From assembly GCA_002633005.1 (NCBI GenBank), contig NMRA01000025.1:286146-319845 (forward strand): a DNA stretch of 33,700 nt, read 5' to 3'. Below are positions 8,300 through 20,339 of this stretch, one piece after another; within the stretch, counting starts at the first letter, position 1, and each line of letters begins with the position of its first letter. Made by a program: the position numbers and the translations under genes. This stretch comes from Phoronis australis. Lineage: Eukaryota > Phoronida > Phoronidae. The notes beneath the pieces were generated by a model. That model ran no database searches, was not told where the DNA came from, and saw nothing but the letters and a program-made list of their open reading frames with translations.

Positions 8300-10160
8300 G
8301 GCACGTGTACCAAAGTACCCGCAAAATGGCTGTCAAGCTCATGCTTACGGAAGAACGCTAAGTAACAAATTATCTGTCGTTGTGTTGGAAAAATGAGCCT
8401 GCCGAAGCCACGTTTGTGTAGCTATACTTGTACACGGAGAAGAATAATTCGATTTCAATGCACACTTTTAAACATAAACTTGGAAAAGAGCAAACATTTC
8501 AGTCTCGACTGAAGCTGCAGAGGCGTAATAACGGTGCAGTGAAGAGTGCTTTCTTACGACACTAGTGCAGGAAGATTCTATTTGGTCTCACTGCCAGGTT
8601 AAAACTCCGTACTGAATTTTTGTAAAAGATTCAGTTGACGTGATTTGGTCAAACAGTAGTGAGCGAGGGTTGAGTATGACAAAAACGCTCTTACCCTAAT
8701 TGGTCTCGGGATGTATGTGTCAGGATAGCACTTCAAATCAACCAAGAATGGAAACCAAGCCTCATTGAAAAAGGTTGAGCATTAAAAGTCCTAATCAAGC
8801 GTGAACATTCTTTATGGTTTAATTAATGAAAAGACTGTGATTACAAAAACGTATAATGTGCAGAAAGATTAGTTCTCAGTCACGTGACCGTTTTTTTAAA
8901 AATCGTCGCTCAGAAATCTCCATTGTTTTCAGTAGTCACAACGGTGTTCCGGATTTCCCGTCAATGCCGAGGACTCGACGGTCAAACATGAAGATGCGCC
9001 AGAATGCGAAGAACTCCAGAATACAACCATGGCAAAACCAAGGAGCAAAATTTTAAGCTTATCTTGGCCGGACTAAAATCTAAAACTCTGTAATATCTCA
9101 CTAATCTGTTACAAAACGGTTGGCGTTGGCGTGTGGTGAATTACGAAAGCACTAAAACTGGACAAAAAAACATACAAAAATATCCAATTCAACATATGCA
9201 CACATACAGGAGGAACAGTCGTATGCGACCACAAGTGAAGTTTGGACGTGCGCACCTAATTGCTAAGCAGTGACTTCTGTAAACATTTCTCAGTGTTACC
9301 TAACTCAATGTTCAGATACAGACGTGATAGAATACAAACTATCGAACTTGCACAAACAGATGGGACAGCTTGTGGACCTTCGAAGCACAAACTCATTTTT
9401 TCGATACGACAATTTGAGGTTTGTCACGCAAAATGTTGACACGTAAGCCTAATGTCTTCAAATTGCGACAGTTTTTACAGACCTGCGAAGTAATGACGTC
9501 GCAAATTGGAAAACAATCGGCAATGCCTCGACCATTATCACAGTTTGGTGTGTGAAAACCAACAGTTAGTATAACATGCGTTATCGCTGGACAATGCAGA
9601 CGCCGAAGGCGTACATGTGACGGCCCTGTAATAGATACAGGCTACTCAACAAATTTGCTTTTTGTTTAATAAAAATCATGTACACTAAACTATGTGTATG
9701 GACAAAGATTTGATATGAATACATTGCCACAACAGCATCTCTCATTTTTTGTTCTAAACTACAAATTACAGGTTTAGTTTACCTAATCAAAAAAAGTAGT
9801 TGCTTTGGTCGTATAAGAAATCATGACCGTCAACGGACATGTCCCCATGTATAAATTTCACCAAATGATTATATTAACTTAATCAAAGAACATCAAAAAG
9901 GACAACGTTTATTGACGGGTAAGTCTGAACTTGATGAACTTCTTGCTTTTTAGTACATTTCTACTCAAAAGTTCTTGCCACGTCAGCTCCTGACTATAGC
10001 TATCCGATGGCAAAATACGTAGGAGTGCCACCAACCCTATCTTAAATAGACTATGGGGGTTCTTGAGATAGTAAGATATTTACCTTGACAGGCTGCTGTT
10101 CGTAGAATCCTGGGAATTATAGGGCACTTGACATTCTTCATAATGAATATTTATTAGCAA
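8300..10160. other. Intergenic, no recognised feature
   Basis: AT-rich sequence with only short unrecognised frames. I found no splice-bounded conserved exon, tRNA-like fold or inverted-repeat element. Confidence 0.45.
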
Positions 10161-10215
10161 TGATCGGATTCATATGAAACTTTCACAAACTATGCTTTGT
10201 GCACTGTTCTTCAAA
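10161..10215 (+). repeat. Dispersed repeat, copy 2
   Basis: This block matches the RAB28 3' UTR copy (6724-6778) at 46 of 55 positions in the same orientation. Only the block is shared, so both are probably fragments of one old interspersed element. Confidence 0.65.
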
Positions 10216-10219
10216 TATT

Positions 10220-12080
10220 CTCAGGAATTCTTTTTAAATGTTCTAGTTTTGTACAAGGTGCTATCAAAAATAGGCCTTATATATTTTAATGGAAAAAATC
10301 AAAAGTTTATAAAACGAAAACGGAGAGGAGTTTTGTTGTGTTCTCCCGTACGTGTTTAGGTGTATGTGTGGCATACATACGTGACCTAAATGGGCTCTTC
10401 AAATCGTCCTAAGAAATCGGAATACTGTTATTTTAGAAAAAAAATTGTCACCTTTTGACAATCAACAACAATAGTTTTCGCGTGACTAAGCTATTATTTT
10501 TGCGCAGACTCGTTCAACCATCAAACAATTGGATGTTTACCAGAGTAAAGAAAATCCTCTCTGTGTTATTTCTAAACACCCTCAGTTTAAGTGGATGACG
10601 TCACAGTTGTCAATCCAAGCGATGGACAAATACTATCAAACATGTCATCGAGTAGTGATTAAGCTTTTTGGAATGGTTGTTGTTTTTATCAATCACCAAT
10701 TGATGCTTCCTCATAAGCAAGATCAACATTTGCAAAAAAATGCTTGTGAACCAGTACACAAGTGTAAAAATACCAAATACAGAGCAAAACGTAGACTCTC
10801 TACACTGCAATACCAATTATCATATTGAATAAAAGTTAATTTGGATATCATGCTGTTTGTTAAATTAGTAACTCCCCGAGGGTGCAGCTTCGACTGTAAA
10901 GTAAATTATCTATTTGTACGTGACGAGCTACACATTTTTGGGTTCCCAAGGAGCCTTGAGCACCGAGAAACACCGTAGTTAAACCATTGCGTATGCAGAT
11001 ATTAATGTTCATTAAACACACGTACAATGTTATCTGCAGTTGATAAACACTAAACCAGATAGAATATATAAGTTTGATTACATTTCCTTGGGGGCCACTG
11101 CCATTGGTAAGACAATTTTGAGCATGTGCAAAAGTGTGCCAGCTATAAAAACACGTGATTTTGTAACATGTTTATTTTCTAAATTGATATATTGTATGCA
11201 GCCATGTGGAACTGGTGTGGTACTGAACGAATGGATTAAAGAAGCATTTCAATACAACGAACTTGAATAGACATGAAACCGAAGAAAATCCCTTTTTAAA
11301 ACATGTTTGCATTAGGCTGAAATGAGGTCGACATTCACTCTATTAGTGCAGTAAACTGCAATTTACGCTTTTGGTTTCACAGTGTGCACATATCGAGATA
11401 GCTACTTGAGTAATTGTTAAGCATCAGTCAGCGTCATTGCGCGGTCACATTCGACACATTTTGTTTAATTGTGTTTGAGGTGAAAAATCATCATTTGTTA
11501 AAGGCCCCTTGACCGAGTTTTTGATGATTAAATGCTCTTTAACGCTGCTTTAATCACTTTTGCTGGGCATGATGAAGTTCAAAAAGTTATCTTTCAATAT
11601 GTTAAAAGTTTCGTTTCAAGCTGTTAGGCATTTAACATGCACTGCGTGTAATAGAAATTTTTATAACGAAACATGCACACAAGTTTAGGACAACACCAGT
11701 TATTTGACTTTGAATTTCAAAAAACGCAAAATTTCAATTTTTTCGAAAAATTTACGGAATATTGCGAAACTACCAATTTAGATAGAATTTTGGACGGGCT
11801 TTCAGAAAATGTTTTCCGTTTTTCGCTAGGACGTCTACTTTTCGAATTATTTGAGATTTTCTGATAGCGCTGTTCCTTTGTTGAGCTCTCTTACTGCATT
11901 GATGTTGGTTTAGTTTATGTGAACAAGACTGTAGCTTATTTCCTACTAATTTATGACATCTAAGTTCGTCGTATGAATGTTATCGTGTTGTTCATAATCT
12001 CTCCACCTTCATCGTCATGATCGTCGTCGTCATCCTCCCCATCGTCCTGTTTTCGCGTAATTTTGCCAAGTGTCGCTCCT
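10220..12080. other. Intergenic with short unrecognised frames
   Basis: Plus-strand open frames of 99 codons (10529-10828) and 76 codons (11040-11270) show no motif I recognise and no convincing splice context. The rest is AT-rich, with no repeat pair noted. Confidence 0.4.
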
Positions 12081-12088
12081 CCGAGCGC

Positions 12089-12163
12089 TCTCGGTTTATC
12101 TATTGACTTTCTATCCCAGTCGACGGACTTATTGTCTCTGTCGATGGACTTATATCTGTCCAT
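12089..12163 (-). repeat. 21-bp tandem repeat, about three units, coding-like on the minus strand
   Basis: On the minus strand three adjacent 21-bp units start AAGTCCATCGACAGAG, AAGTCCGTCGACTGGG and AAGTCAATAGATAAAC. The period is seven codons, and the frame gives KSIDRDN, KSVDWDR, KSIDKPR. This 67-codon frame (11960-12163) continues into an acidic Asp/Glu/His run encoded by a GAT/GAC-rich stretch near 12013-12050. A repeat length divisible by three with an open frame hints at a coding origin, but nothing identifies a protein. Confidence 0.45.
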
Positions 12164-12169
12164 AAAATT

Positions 12170-13250
12170 TTTTATAAAACATAGTTATTATGTTAATATA
12201 GTTCCTGAGGAAAAGAGGCCCACCACAAGGAGGGTGTTCAAATGGACAAAATCAAGCGACTGATAACGAGTTATTTCACCAGTAAGTTAGGGATCTTACA
12301 CGCGTACACCAGCAAAATGGGTTCCAATCACTCCGAAGAGTTTGGTTGGCGAGGCTGCAAAGTTGAATTAGGGGATAGAATCAAGGAGAGTTCACTGTTT
12401 CCGTTCCATAAGCGACACGTCTGGCCACACAGTGCATCACAGGAGGCTTGCGTTTACGGAACGCTCCCCTGAAGCACACTCGATGTGAAACACCATTCTT
12501 GTGTTAAGTTTCGTAGTTCTTTATTTATGAAACACTTTTAAGAGATTGAACAGTTGACGTGTAGGCGTTAATTTCTTTTCAAATTATACTCTTGTGAAGG
12601 TTTCTTGCAACTTTTAGGATCCCAACGTCATGCACAGAAAACTCCTGGACCGCGACCTTCGAATCACACTCTTATTGGGCGTCTCTAAGAGCATAGTTGG
12701 AACGCAAAAACAGACTACTGAAATTACATTATTCAGAGTGGCTGTCTGCCACTGAAACAGAATTCAACATGCTCATCAGGTATTTTTATGGTTTGTTTGT
12801 AAAGATTTCGAATTTCTGTTGATGCCAAAGCATTTTCTTTTAGTTTCAAATTTCGGGAAAACGGCTCTCTGTCAATTGCTCGTCACTTCGTCGGTTTTTC
12901 TCCCACAAGGCAAAGCACGTCTCTTCATTTGGTATGGCAAGACATAGAAGTAGCACATTTCCTTACAGAAAATGTGACCTTGGACCTTTGATGTAAACGA
13001 ACTTAAAATGCGACTTTTAAGCAATAGCCAGTCCGATTAAGAGGCAAGTCCTTAGTTTTTAAAATTAGTTGTAAAGGTATCGTAGTATTCAAATGTATTC
13101 TAAAATGCACTTTGAATTATTTTTGAAAAATTGCTTGCTTCATTGGCTATCGCCTCATACTGTGCTGTCCACCTCAGATTCGGAGTGCGATCGTACATGA
13201 TAATGTGCCGGTAGTATCCATCTTGTCAGTCACCTGTTTGTGGAATAATT
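12170..13250. other. Intergenic, no recognised feature
   Basis: No recognisable exon, RNA gene or repeat pair. A 76-codon plus frame at 12242-12472 has no known motif. Confidence 0.4.
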
Positions 13251-13254
13251 GTGA

Positions 13255-13264
13255 GCGCATGCGC
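13255..13264. promoter_or_regulatory. NRF1-type palindrome
   Basis: GCGCATGCGC is the core of the NRF1 consensus. It stands alone in an AT-rich region. Without a downstream gene it may be a chance CG-containing palindrome or a remnant. Confidence 0.25.
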
Positions 13265-13720
13265 GCATTAAATTTTATCGTAAGTGGGAGGGAGATTAGA
13301 AACTCTGTAGTGACTACAGAGTTTTTCCTTCGCGCGTATTTCAAAAATCTTGAATTTTGTGATTTTTTTCAGGAAATTCCCTCACAGGGTAAAGTAAATA
13401 ATTCTGCAATAGACGTTGTGAGAACGTACTTTCGTCAGGAGTTGTTTCAGTAAAAGATATTGTTGACCAACTTTCGCCTTCAGTGCCTCTTTCCATCTCG
13501 TAAACGTGTCTGAAGTTTCTTTTCGCAACCTTACCACAGACAATAAAGAGACCAAGTCAGCTGCACTAAAATTCTCCCAGTGCAACGAAATGCAAATTAT
13601 TAGCTTGCTAACAAGTGTCTGACAACTAACTGCCGTTACCACCTGTAACGCATCGTTACTGAAACAGTGTGTGCCCCCGGTTTAATTATTAACAAGGCGC
13701 ACAAGAACGCAAAGTGGTCC

Positions 13721-13732
13721 CTGATTGGTCGA
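13721..13732 (-). promoter_or_regulatory. NF-Y (inverted CCAAT) box
   Basis: CTGATTGGTCGA matches the extended inverted CCAAT consensus. A weak TATA-like TATATTATA lies about 70 bp downstream (13794-13802), and a 138-codon plus frame of no known family begins at 13976. The arrangement is promoter-like, but no gene is supported. Confidence 0.25.
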
Positions 13733-15529
13733 CCGTGTTACTCGCCAGTGCACCTCAGACGCATTTGTCGGCGACCGGCTGATAACCTTTACGTATATTA
13801 TACTCTGCGGCTTACAAAATTCTATTTGTTAAAAACACCCAACTGCAATAGCGCACCCATTAAGAGGCTGTAATCACGTGGACCGGCTAAAATTCTACTC
13901 GACGAAGACGTTTTAATTGGAGTACCCGGCGAGAGAAACCTTTGAACTCAACTAAGGACGGGATATAACGGTTCATTGAGATTAAACCCGCATCGACCAA
14001 CCGTGAGAGCAAAATGTGAACATGAGGAATATACCACAACTAAAATTTACGGGAATTTTGTTCCACTTTATCAAATTAGTTTAGACAACGTAAGTATGAC
14101 AACTTTTATTTTGATCATAGATTTACTGGTGATAGCAGCTGTGGACATACTCAGTGCTATCTCCAACTGGCCCAGCATAGCTGTGCAAAAGCCACTCAGT
14201 CGAATAGAACTGTTTTCCTTTCTGAAAAGCCATGCTCGCTCCCAGATATTGCAACAGCTAGGTGCGAAACTGTGGTTGGCGGGCCTTTTGCTTTTCTGTC
14301 CGCCCCTCCCCGTCCCCGTCACTGTCACTTTTCCATTCTGCGGTTCTCCAGGTTGTCAGCCGTTCACTGGAGTGCGTTCCCGTCACCTTTGAGTAGCATT
14401 TCGGGCAAGCGGTTGCAAGCTACGGGAGACAGTCAACGTTTAAGAAATAGTAACTATATTTGGTCAAAGGAAGGAAAATTGTTTTTACTAGCCTAATTTA
14501 CGTAAGTTAATGATGTCCGGTTGCGATCTTAGATTCGCCAAAGAATAATTCGACGAATCAAATTTGAGCATATGAACCTTTATCTGCTTTGTGAACAGAC
14601 TTACGTATTGCTTGGAAATTGAGTATCCTGGTGTCTGGTGGACAGATTTTGGTTCAAAAGGTTGATTTCAATGCCATGTTATTGTGCGACTCCTCGTTTA
14701 GTGGTTCCGATACTTAATTTCGGTTTTCAGAACGCAGGTGTCTCTTTTGAGCGATCTCACGGGTGTACTTGTCCCCTCCGCGGTTACCAGCAAAAATGCA
14801 GTGGAAGTGCGCAGTACTGCTTCAGCCATATTTTTTCTTATGCTACATGAAAGTACCATAGAATGTACCTCACAATATTTAAGTACATACGCGGGAGGCA
14901 TAAAGTATTGCAGAATTTCCCTTTTCTGAACTTAAATATCCTGGATTGTTAGGTTGGCGGGCTGTTTATATGTCACTGAGCATGCAAGGCCTAGGTCAAC
15001 TGTAGGCGTAAATGTCATTTCCTTCTATTCTTTGAAAACTCGCTGTCGTGGTTAATTTATGACTGATCTCAAAAATTTTATATACTTAAGAGATATAAAG
15101 AGATTATTTGCAATATCTGCTAATAGTATTGCCGTTCGCCATGCCATATCAATCTTTGGTCTCGGTACTGATAACTGCAAGGTGCTTTGGTCTGAACAGT
15201 CAAAAGCGCACGAGACCACCCTATGCTGAATATCAGCAACAGGTGGATTACTAAATAACACGTGATTAATAAATAACGAGTTGCTGCATGCGTGCGTCTA
15301 GAATATGCTGCTCGCATGGAACTAAATGCAAGTACTAGTCGCATTGGTCTGCTTAAATCTTATTCAGAAACACTATTGGCTTAAAAGCAAAGAATACCAT
15401 CTCCGACGGAACTCGAGGGGGGAGAGTGGAGGAGACATTCCACTCAATTTTGGATGCGGTCACCCGCTAACGATTTGAAATATGCAGCAATTGGCTTGGC
15501 GATTCCACAAAATATTCGCATCTCTCAGT

Positions 15530-15598
15530 TATAAATAGCGCGGCCGTGAGGCGTGCGTTTCATGAAAAGTTTAATCTTACGAAAAAATGCTGTTTAGT
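15530..15598 (+). promoter_or_regulatory. TATA box followed by possible mini first exon
   Basis: TATAAATAG (15530-15538) is a strong TATA match followed by GC-rich sequence. A start about 30 bp downstream would fall near 15560. The ATG at 15587 gives only M-L-F-S before a consensus donor, AGT/GTGAGT (15599). The next long plus frame is 15802-16125 (107 codons, unrecognised). The motifs are seen; gene status is speculative. Confidence 0.25.
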
Positions 15599-16787
15599 GT
15601 GAGTCTTTATTTTCACGCACATGTACCGTACGTAACCTGCTTCGCAGACGAGTGCCAGTATTTAGCGGTATATCCTCATATATCTCTTCTACAGAAGTAG
15701 ACCATATCCCGAGCTTTGAACCTAGGCAAAACCATTTCAATGCATTTAAACACTGGAAATGTGTAGAACGTGTGAATTAGCGTTATGCTTTCACACTGGG
15801 GATGGTAGTCTTGTGGTGGTCCAGGAGAAGACAAAACACATGTATATCAACATGCATCCACATTATAAAGTTGCCGTCTGGTTTTGAAATATGTGGGTGT
15901 CCCTGGGTCTCACACACATTTCACGGAAAAGGAACGGGACTAGAAAATAATGCAGTTTCGAATTGGCGAGTTACGCATGAACGAGCGCAAAAAGTTTATG
16001 TTAAATTTAAATGGCCATTTCACCTAGAAATAGGCTACGATTCAACGCTGTACCTTGAGAACAAAGCTATGATGCAGCTAGCATACAAATGGTGCAAGGA
16101 GAGTCGGTGTACAAATACGGAGTAATATAATCTAATTTAATTTATCATTTTATGTGGTCGTTGCACTCGTGTCTAACTATACGTAGAAAAGCAAGAGGTT
16201 GGCTGCTTTTGAAACTCCAGTCTTTGATTTTCCATCTTTATAGTCTAATGTTAAGTGTCTAATATATGTTATGGCGAGAAAGAAGGTCATGTGTAGTTAT
16301 GTCAAAGTGGTGTTGTATGTCTAGAACATTTGACATTTAGGAAATATTGAGTGATAACTACAAATAGTTAGTATTAGTGTCTCAAACTCGTAATTAGTGC
16401 GATGTATGAGTAAAAAGGGTCACTTCGCCCTCATGCCGCGAAAATCCGAGATAGAACTTTTCGAAATTGTGTGATCCTGATCTTGAAGATGGAAGCAGTC
16501 TCTTGTTATCCTTGTATACTTTTAATTTCTTACTTGGAGAAGATTATTAATTCTGGTATACCTGTAGTCAAATTTGACACACAGAGTGTGATCACATTCT
16601 GAAAATGAATATCAATATTTTGGGTAAAATTATCTTTTGATCCATGATTTATTGCCACATAAATCAGAAAGTGTATGGCCAAGTTCTCAGTTTCATTGTG
16701 GTAGCGGCGTTCTTTTGTTGATATTCCACTGCAGCGAATCTGAAAGGTTTTGTTGTCACACTATCATCTCTACACTGGTGTCACTAG

Positions 16788-17010
16788 CATGCGCGTACCC
16801 AGCCTTCGATATGGGGAGGCTCGAATTCCCGACGTTGTGGACCATTTGCTTACAAGAGAGCGGGCGGACTAAAAAAAAAATAAAATAAAAAAGGAGCACC
16901 TCTGTGAATTGCACGTTTGCGCTTATTCAGTGGACTTTTGTCACACTTTCCCAGACTTTTTGTCTCTCTGGGGCGGACCTTTTAGGGGGCCACCCCTGGG
17001 TGCGCGCATG
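16788..17010 (-). mobile_element. MITE, CATG-GCG-ACCCAG family, copy 1, with ACTAG target duplication
   Basis: A 223-bp element. The left end is CATGCGCGTACCCAG and the right end, reverse complemented, is CATGCGCGCACCCAG: 15-bp terminal inverted repeats with one mismatch. ACTAG flanks both sides (16783-16787 and 17011-17015), a clean 5-bp target duplication. A sub-terminal GGCGGACC block (16973-16980) is the reverse complement of GGTCCGCC in copy 2 (28605-28612), and ACAAAAGTC follows it in both when oriented alike. It has an A-rich centre and no coding capacity. The superfamily is not assigned. Confidence 0.88.
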
Positions 17011-17019
17011 ACTAGTTAC

Positions 17020-17940
17020 TTAAATCAGTTCGAAAAAATTAACGACAGAGGTAGCTAAAAGGAAGCCGAGTTGATCACCAATAGTCGCAATGGTATTTTT
17101 GTTTTGATTGTAATTAAAAATCGATGAAAACTTTTAAATACGCGAAATTATTTTTTGACATATGACTCCAGCTTCCTGGATTGGCCAACGATGAGTGGCT
17201 CACTCTTGTGGTAATCAACATTCCTTCGCGAATACAGAAAAATAAACAGGCTTTACACTTAACAGTAAAAGAAACACATTGTAATGAAAATCTTGACAGT
17301 TCATGAACAAATTATTAATGTCAGTTGAATTTTACACACTCCACTTCCGACAAACATAACGCCCGCCCACAGTCAATAGCTGTGTCGTCTGCTACCGACA
17401 GGCTACACAGCAATTTTAAATTTTTCAAGCAAGTTAACTTTACAAAAATCTTGAAGTCCTATACTATTTTATGTTCGAGTGTTCTGTCACTCAGATGGTT
17501 GTCCGATATTCCAATTTCCATTCTCCTTCGTTTTTCAATAAGTTTCCCAGGAAAAGAGTCCCGGCGTGAAAAGTTCTGCGATATCATCTTACTATGTTGC
17601 CGCCGCTTAACTCACCAGCCGAAAATTCGACAAATGCGCATCTTAAAGGGATATTATCGGAGGAAATGCGATTTCTGAGATCAGCTTCATTTAAGCGGAT
17701 TCGAATTCTCGTGCTTGCAATCTATTGGTGTGCTGAAGGAGCTACAACCCATCCGATAAATGGCAACGATTCCAGTCTTTATCTTTGAAGACTGACGCCA
17801 AAGAAACATTAGCAGGTGACGGAACGAGGATTGGTTGAAATCATAAAAAACAGGGTTTAGTTTCCGAAACACACCGTGCGATTGTCAGACATCTAGTTGT
17901 ACCACGTCGTTTAGCACATTTCCGAAGTTGATACGGATAA
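17020..17940. other. Intergenic, no recognised feature
   Basis: A 117-codon plus frame (17325-17678) has no known motif. TTAAAGGGATA near 17643 resembles the end of the TTAA element at 23090 but has no partner nearby. Confidence 0.4.
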
Positions 17941-17950
17941 ACCGGCGAAT

Positions 17951-18385
17951 GGATAATTTGCCATTTTCGCCTTCAAGTTGGTCTCGAAAGTGAAGGGTGG
18001 AATCCCGGCGGAAACCCTTCGTATGCATGCACACGATGGCCCTGGTCGTGTTGTGTGCCAAGCTCTATGCTGTAGGGTTGTTGATGGTCTGGCAAGCTCA
18101 GCAATCAACAAAGTAAACCATGTCCCAATGTGGCGCTGTTTTGTGCGCTCACGCCGACCGTCGTGTCGTGCTTTTGGATATGGCCATGTTTTATGTACAC
18201 GAAGGGACTCCATCCTTCACTTTCTCACGACGAACGGATAATTTGTCATTTTCGCCTAGGTCTCTAGAGCTTCTGCTTGTTAGCAAAACATGTAAAATTC
18301 CCCTGACCGTATTAGGTGAATGCATGCAGACGTCAACTTGGAAATGTGCGTGGGGATTTCTGCGCTTGCCAGATCATCAACAACG
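17951..18385. repeat. Nested direct and inverted 21-mer repeats (composite element)
   Basis: Three pairs of 21-bp repeats interlock. Direct pair: 17951-17971 and 18236-18256, one mismatch, with core CATTTTCGCC. Inverted pair: 17986-18006 and 18204-18224, two mismatches, with core GAAAGTGAAGG. Inverted pair: 18077-18097 and 18364-18384, one mismatch, with core TCTGGCAAGC on the left. The first two pairs are nested, the direct repeats lying 14 and 11 bp outside the inverted ones. This fits an inverted-repeat element with a later insertion or rearrangement; the family is unknown. Confidence 0.65.
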
Positions 18386-18599
18386 GCACATAACACGGCT
18401 CACAACAATGTTTTTGCTTATAAAACCCGTGACTACGTTTATGTGAACCAGATGATTGCGTCCACCAAATGCATATTTGAGAGCAAAATTCTCCGCTTAC
18501 GAAATCTGTGTGCTTATCAACAAGATTATCGGCCCAGTGTGGAACCGACCTTGAAGCCCCTGAGCTCGCAAACTCAGTCGGACATAAATTACACTTGAT

Positions 18600-19000
18600 A
18601 AATGACTTAGTGCTTTAGCATATTTTTTAAAACTGGGTGGGCGAGTCGAGATTTTCGTTGTGTGCTTGGAACTTTGGATGCAGGCTTCATCTAGCGAATG
18701 TCTGTCATATAGTGGCGAGAATTAGCAATTTGTAATAAAAGCACGAAAAACGCAACGGATATTTTTTCTAACCCTAGTCATAGCTAACAACTTCAAGAAG
18801 TCTAACACAACCACAAGCGAAGCGTGTTTTTAGCCGCAAAGTGCCACTTTAAAGCGGCCATAAACCAGTGTTTCGTCGTCCAAGGAGCGAACTTTGGACA
18901 ATTAGACCGCTTACCGCTCTAAAATTGGTCTGAACTTGTTCCTTACTTTGATAAGAAGAGATTACAAAATAAACGTATGATGATGATGAGAAGCGATTTT
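18600..19000. other. Intergenic, no recognised feature
   Basis: No supported gene or repeat. There is a short GAT trinucleotide run near 18977-18988. Confidence 0.4.
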
Positions 19001-19006
19001 GCGTTT

Positions 19007-19063
19007 TCAAAGAAGTGACAATTCGTCAAAGAAGTGACAATTCGTCAAAGAAATGACAATTCG
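19007..19063. repeat. 19-bp tandem repeat, three units
   Basis: The unit TCAAAGAAGTGACAATTCG occurs three times head to tail. Units 1 and 2 are identical and unit 3 has one change (AAATG for AAGTG), so the expansion is recent. Confidence 0.9.
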
Positions 19064-19069
19064 TAATTA

Positions 19070-20300
19070 CTTGAGACCATGGTGGGCGCATAAAATAACA
19101 CACCGTGACAAGCAAACGCGTTGAGACTGATCTCAATCACTACCGAACTGTCAGTTCCTTAGGACAGAGCCCTGAAATTTCCTCCAATTTGACCAATGAA
19201 CATTTGAAACGAGTTTCAAAACTGCAAAAAAATGTGTGAAACACGAACTTTTGTGGATGATCACTGTTTTGTGCCTGTATTAGACGCTCTTGATTTAAAT
19301 TTGAGTAGGTGAGCAGCTGTTTGCGATGACAATTTTATGACATTTTGAGTAAGTTTCGTTGAATACACCTGCATTAAATGAAGACATACACTATCGTGAG
19401 GTTAACATACATGTACTGACATGTAACTAGTTTCCAATGTATCTCGATGATAACCCTTCTAATGAATTGAAATTTTGCATGCACGTACTGCAACAGTGAC
19501 TTTCAGTCAATGCTGCACTTGTGAAAAATCCACGAAGATTGACATTTGCTAAATTGAAAATAACTGTAATGGACTGAAAAGTTTTTATCTGATCCAAAAT
19601 ATTAACGAATTTAAAAAACGAAGTCGGTTCAAATTATCAAAAACCCTTTTCACATTAATCATAAATGCTTACATATATGGCGTCAGTTAATTAACAGTGA
19701 CAGAGATTTTTTTGATAACTCGGGTATGACATAATGGACGTTTAATCACTGACGCAAGAGTCTCTGACCCGTCTACGCCTGCTATCTAAAGACTCGGTGG
19801 CCACAGGTTAGTCGTGGCCAGCCACACAAACTTATGCAAAGATTTTAGTAGAGTGGCCAGCTGGACCCCAGAATAGGTTTTTATTCAAGTATTCAAGCAC
19901 ATAGGTCCAAAGCACAGTTTTTAACAAAACAATAACACTACAGAAGTACAGAAACACACGTTTTATACATTAATGATCTGTTGCAAATCTTTCATATTAT
20001 ATTGCCTATTGGACAGGTCATTTGATGACCAGTCACATGGAATTATTTTCGTGGTGCTTCGAATGTTTGAGGTTACCTTTGCTTGACGGTGGGGATTCTT
20101 ATTGGTTTTGCGGCGAGACCTTACCCGAGTGCGATTTCTCGTCTGTGCTCAGTGTGCGCACAATTGTTCATTTTGAATCAGTTTTGGCCGGTAGCTTCAA
20201 CTACCTAATCTAGCTCACATCTTCCAATAGTATTCCGTGATCGGACATTTGGGAGGTGGGTTCTGGCGGGGCAAACCCAGAGTGTATTTTCTGTCATAGT
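19070..20300. other. Intergenic, no recognised feature
   Basis: AT-rich, with only short unrecognised frames. Near 19797-19870 GTGGCCA-type words recur (GTGGCCACAG, GTGGCCAGCC, GTGGCCAGCT), possibly a degenerate repeat. Confidence 0.4.
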
Positions 20301-20306
20301 TTATTG

Positions 20307-20335
20307 GCATGCGCGTGAGCACGCGCTGCGCATGC
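20307..20335. promoter_or_regulatory. Paired NRF1-like palindromic half sites
   Basis: GCATGCGC (20307-20314) and GCGCATGC (20328-20335) are exact reverse complements around a GC-rich spacer. Each overlaps the NRF1 core. It could equally be a small hairpin. A promoter role is unsupported without a gene nearby. Confidence 0.25.
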
Positions 20336-20339
20336 TCAA

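Noticed and set aside
10529-11270. Two plus-strand frames (99 and 76 codons) as a possible decayed transposon gene
   Set aside because: No transposase, integrase or reverse transcriptase motif was visible in either.
11491-11530. TTAAAGGCCCCTTGACC as a second TTAA-type MITE end
   Set aside because: No complementary right end was found downstream.
13976-14392. 138-codon plus-strand frame, longest in the gene-poor part
   Set aside because: No recognisable domain, the opposite strand is also open for 85 codons, and there is no splice or conservation evidence.
15802-16125. 107-codon plus-strand frame
   Set aside because: No known motif. It could follow the TATA/mini-exon candidate, but no acceptor in the needed phase was convincing.
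17325-17678. 117-codon plus-strand frame
   Set aside because: Composition looks random and no motif or splice support was seen.
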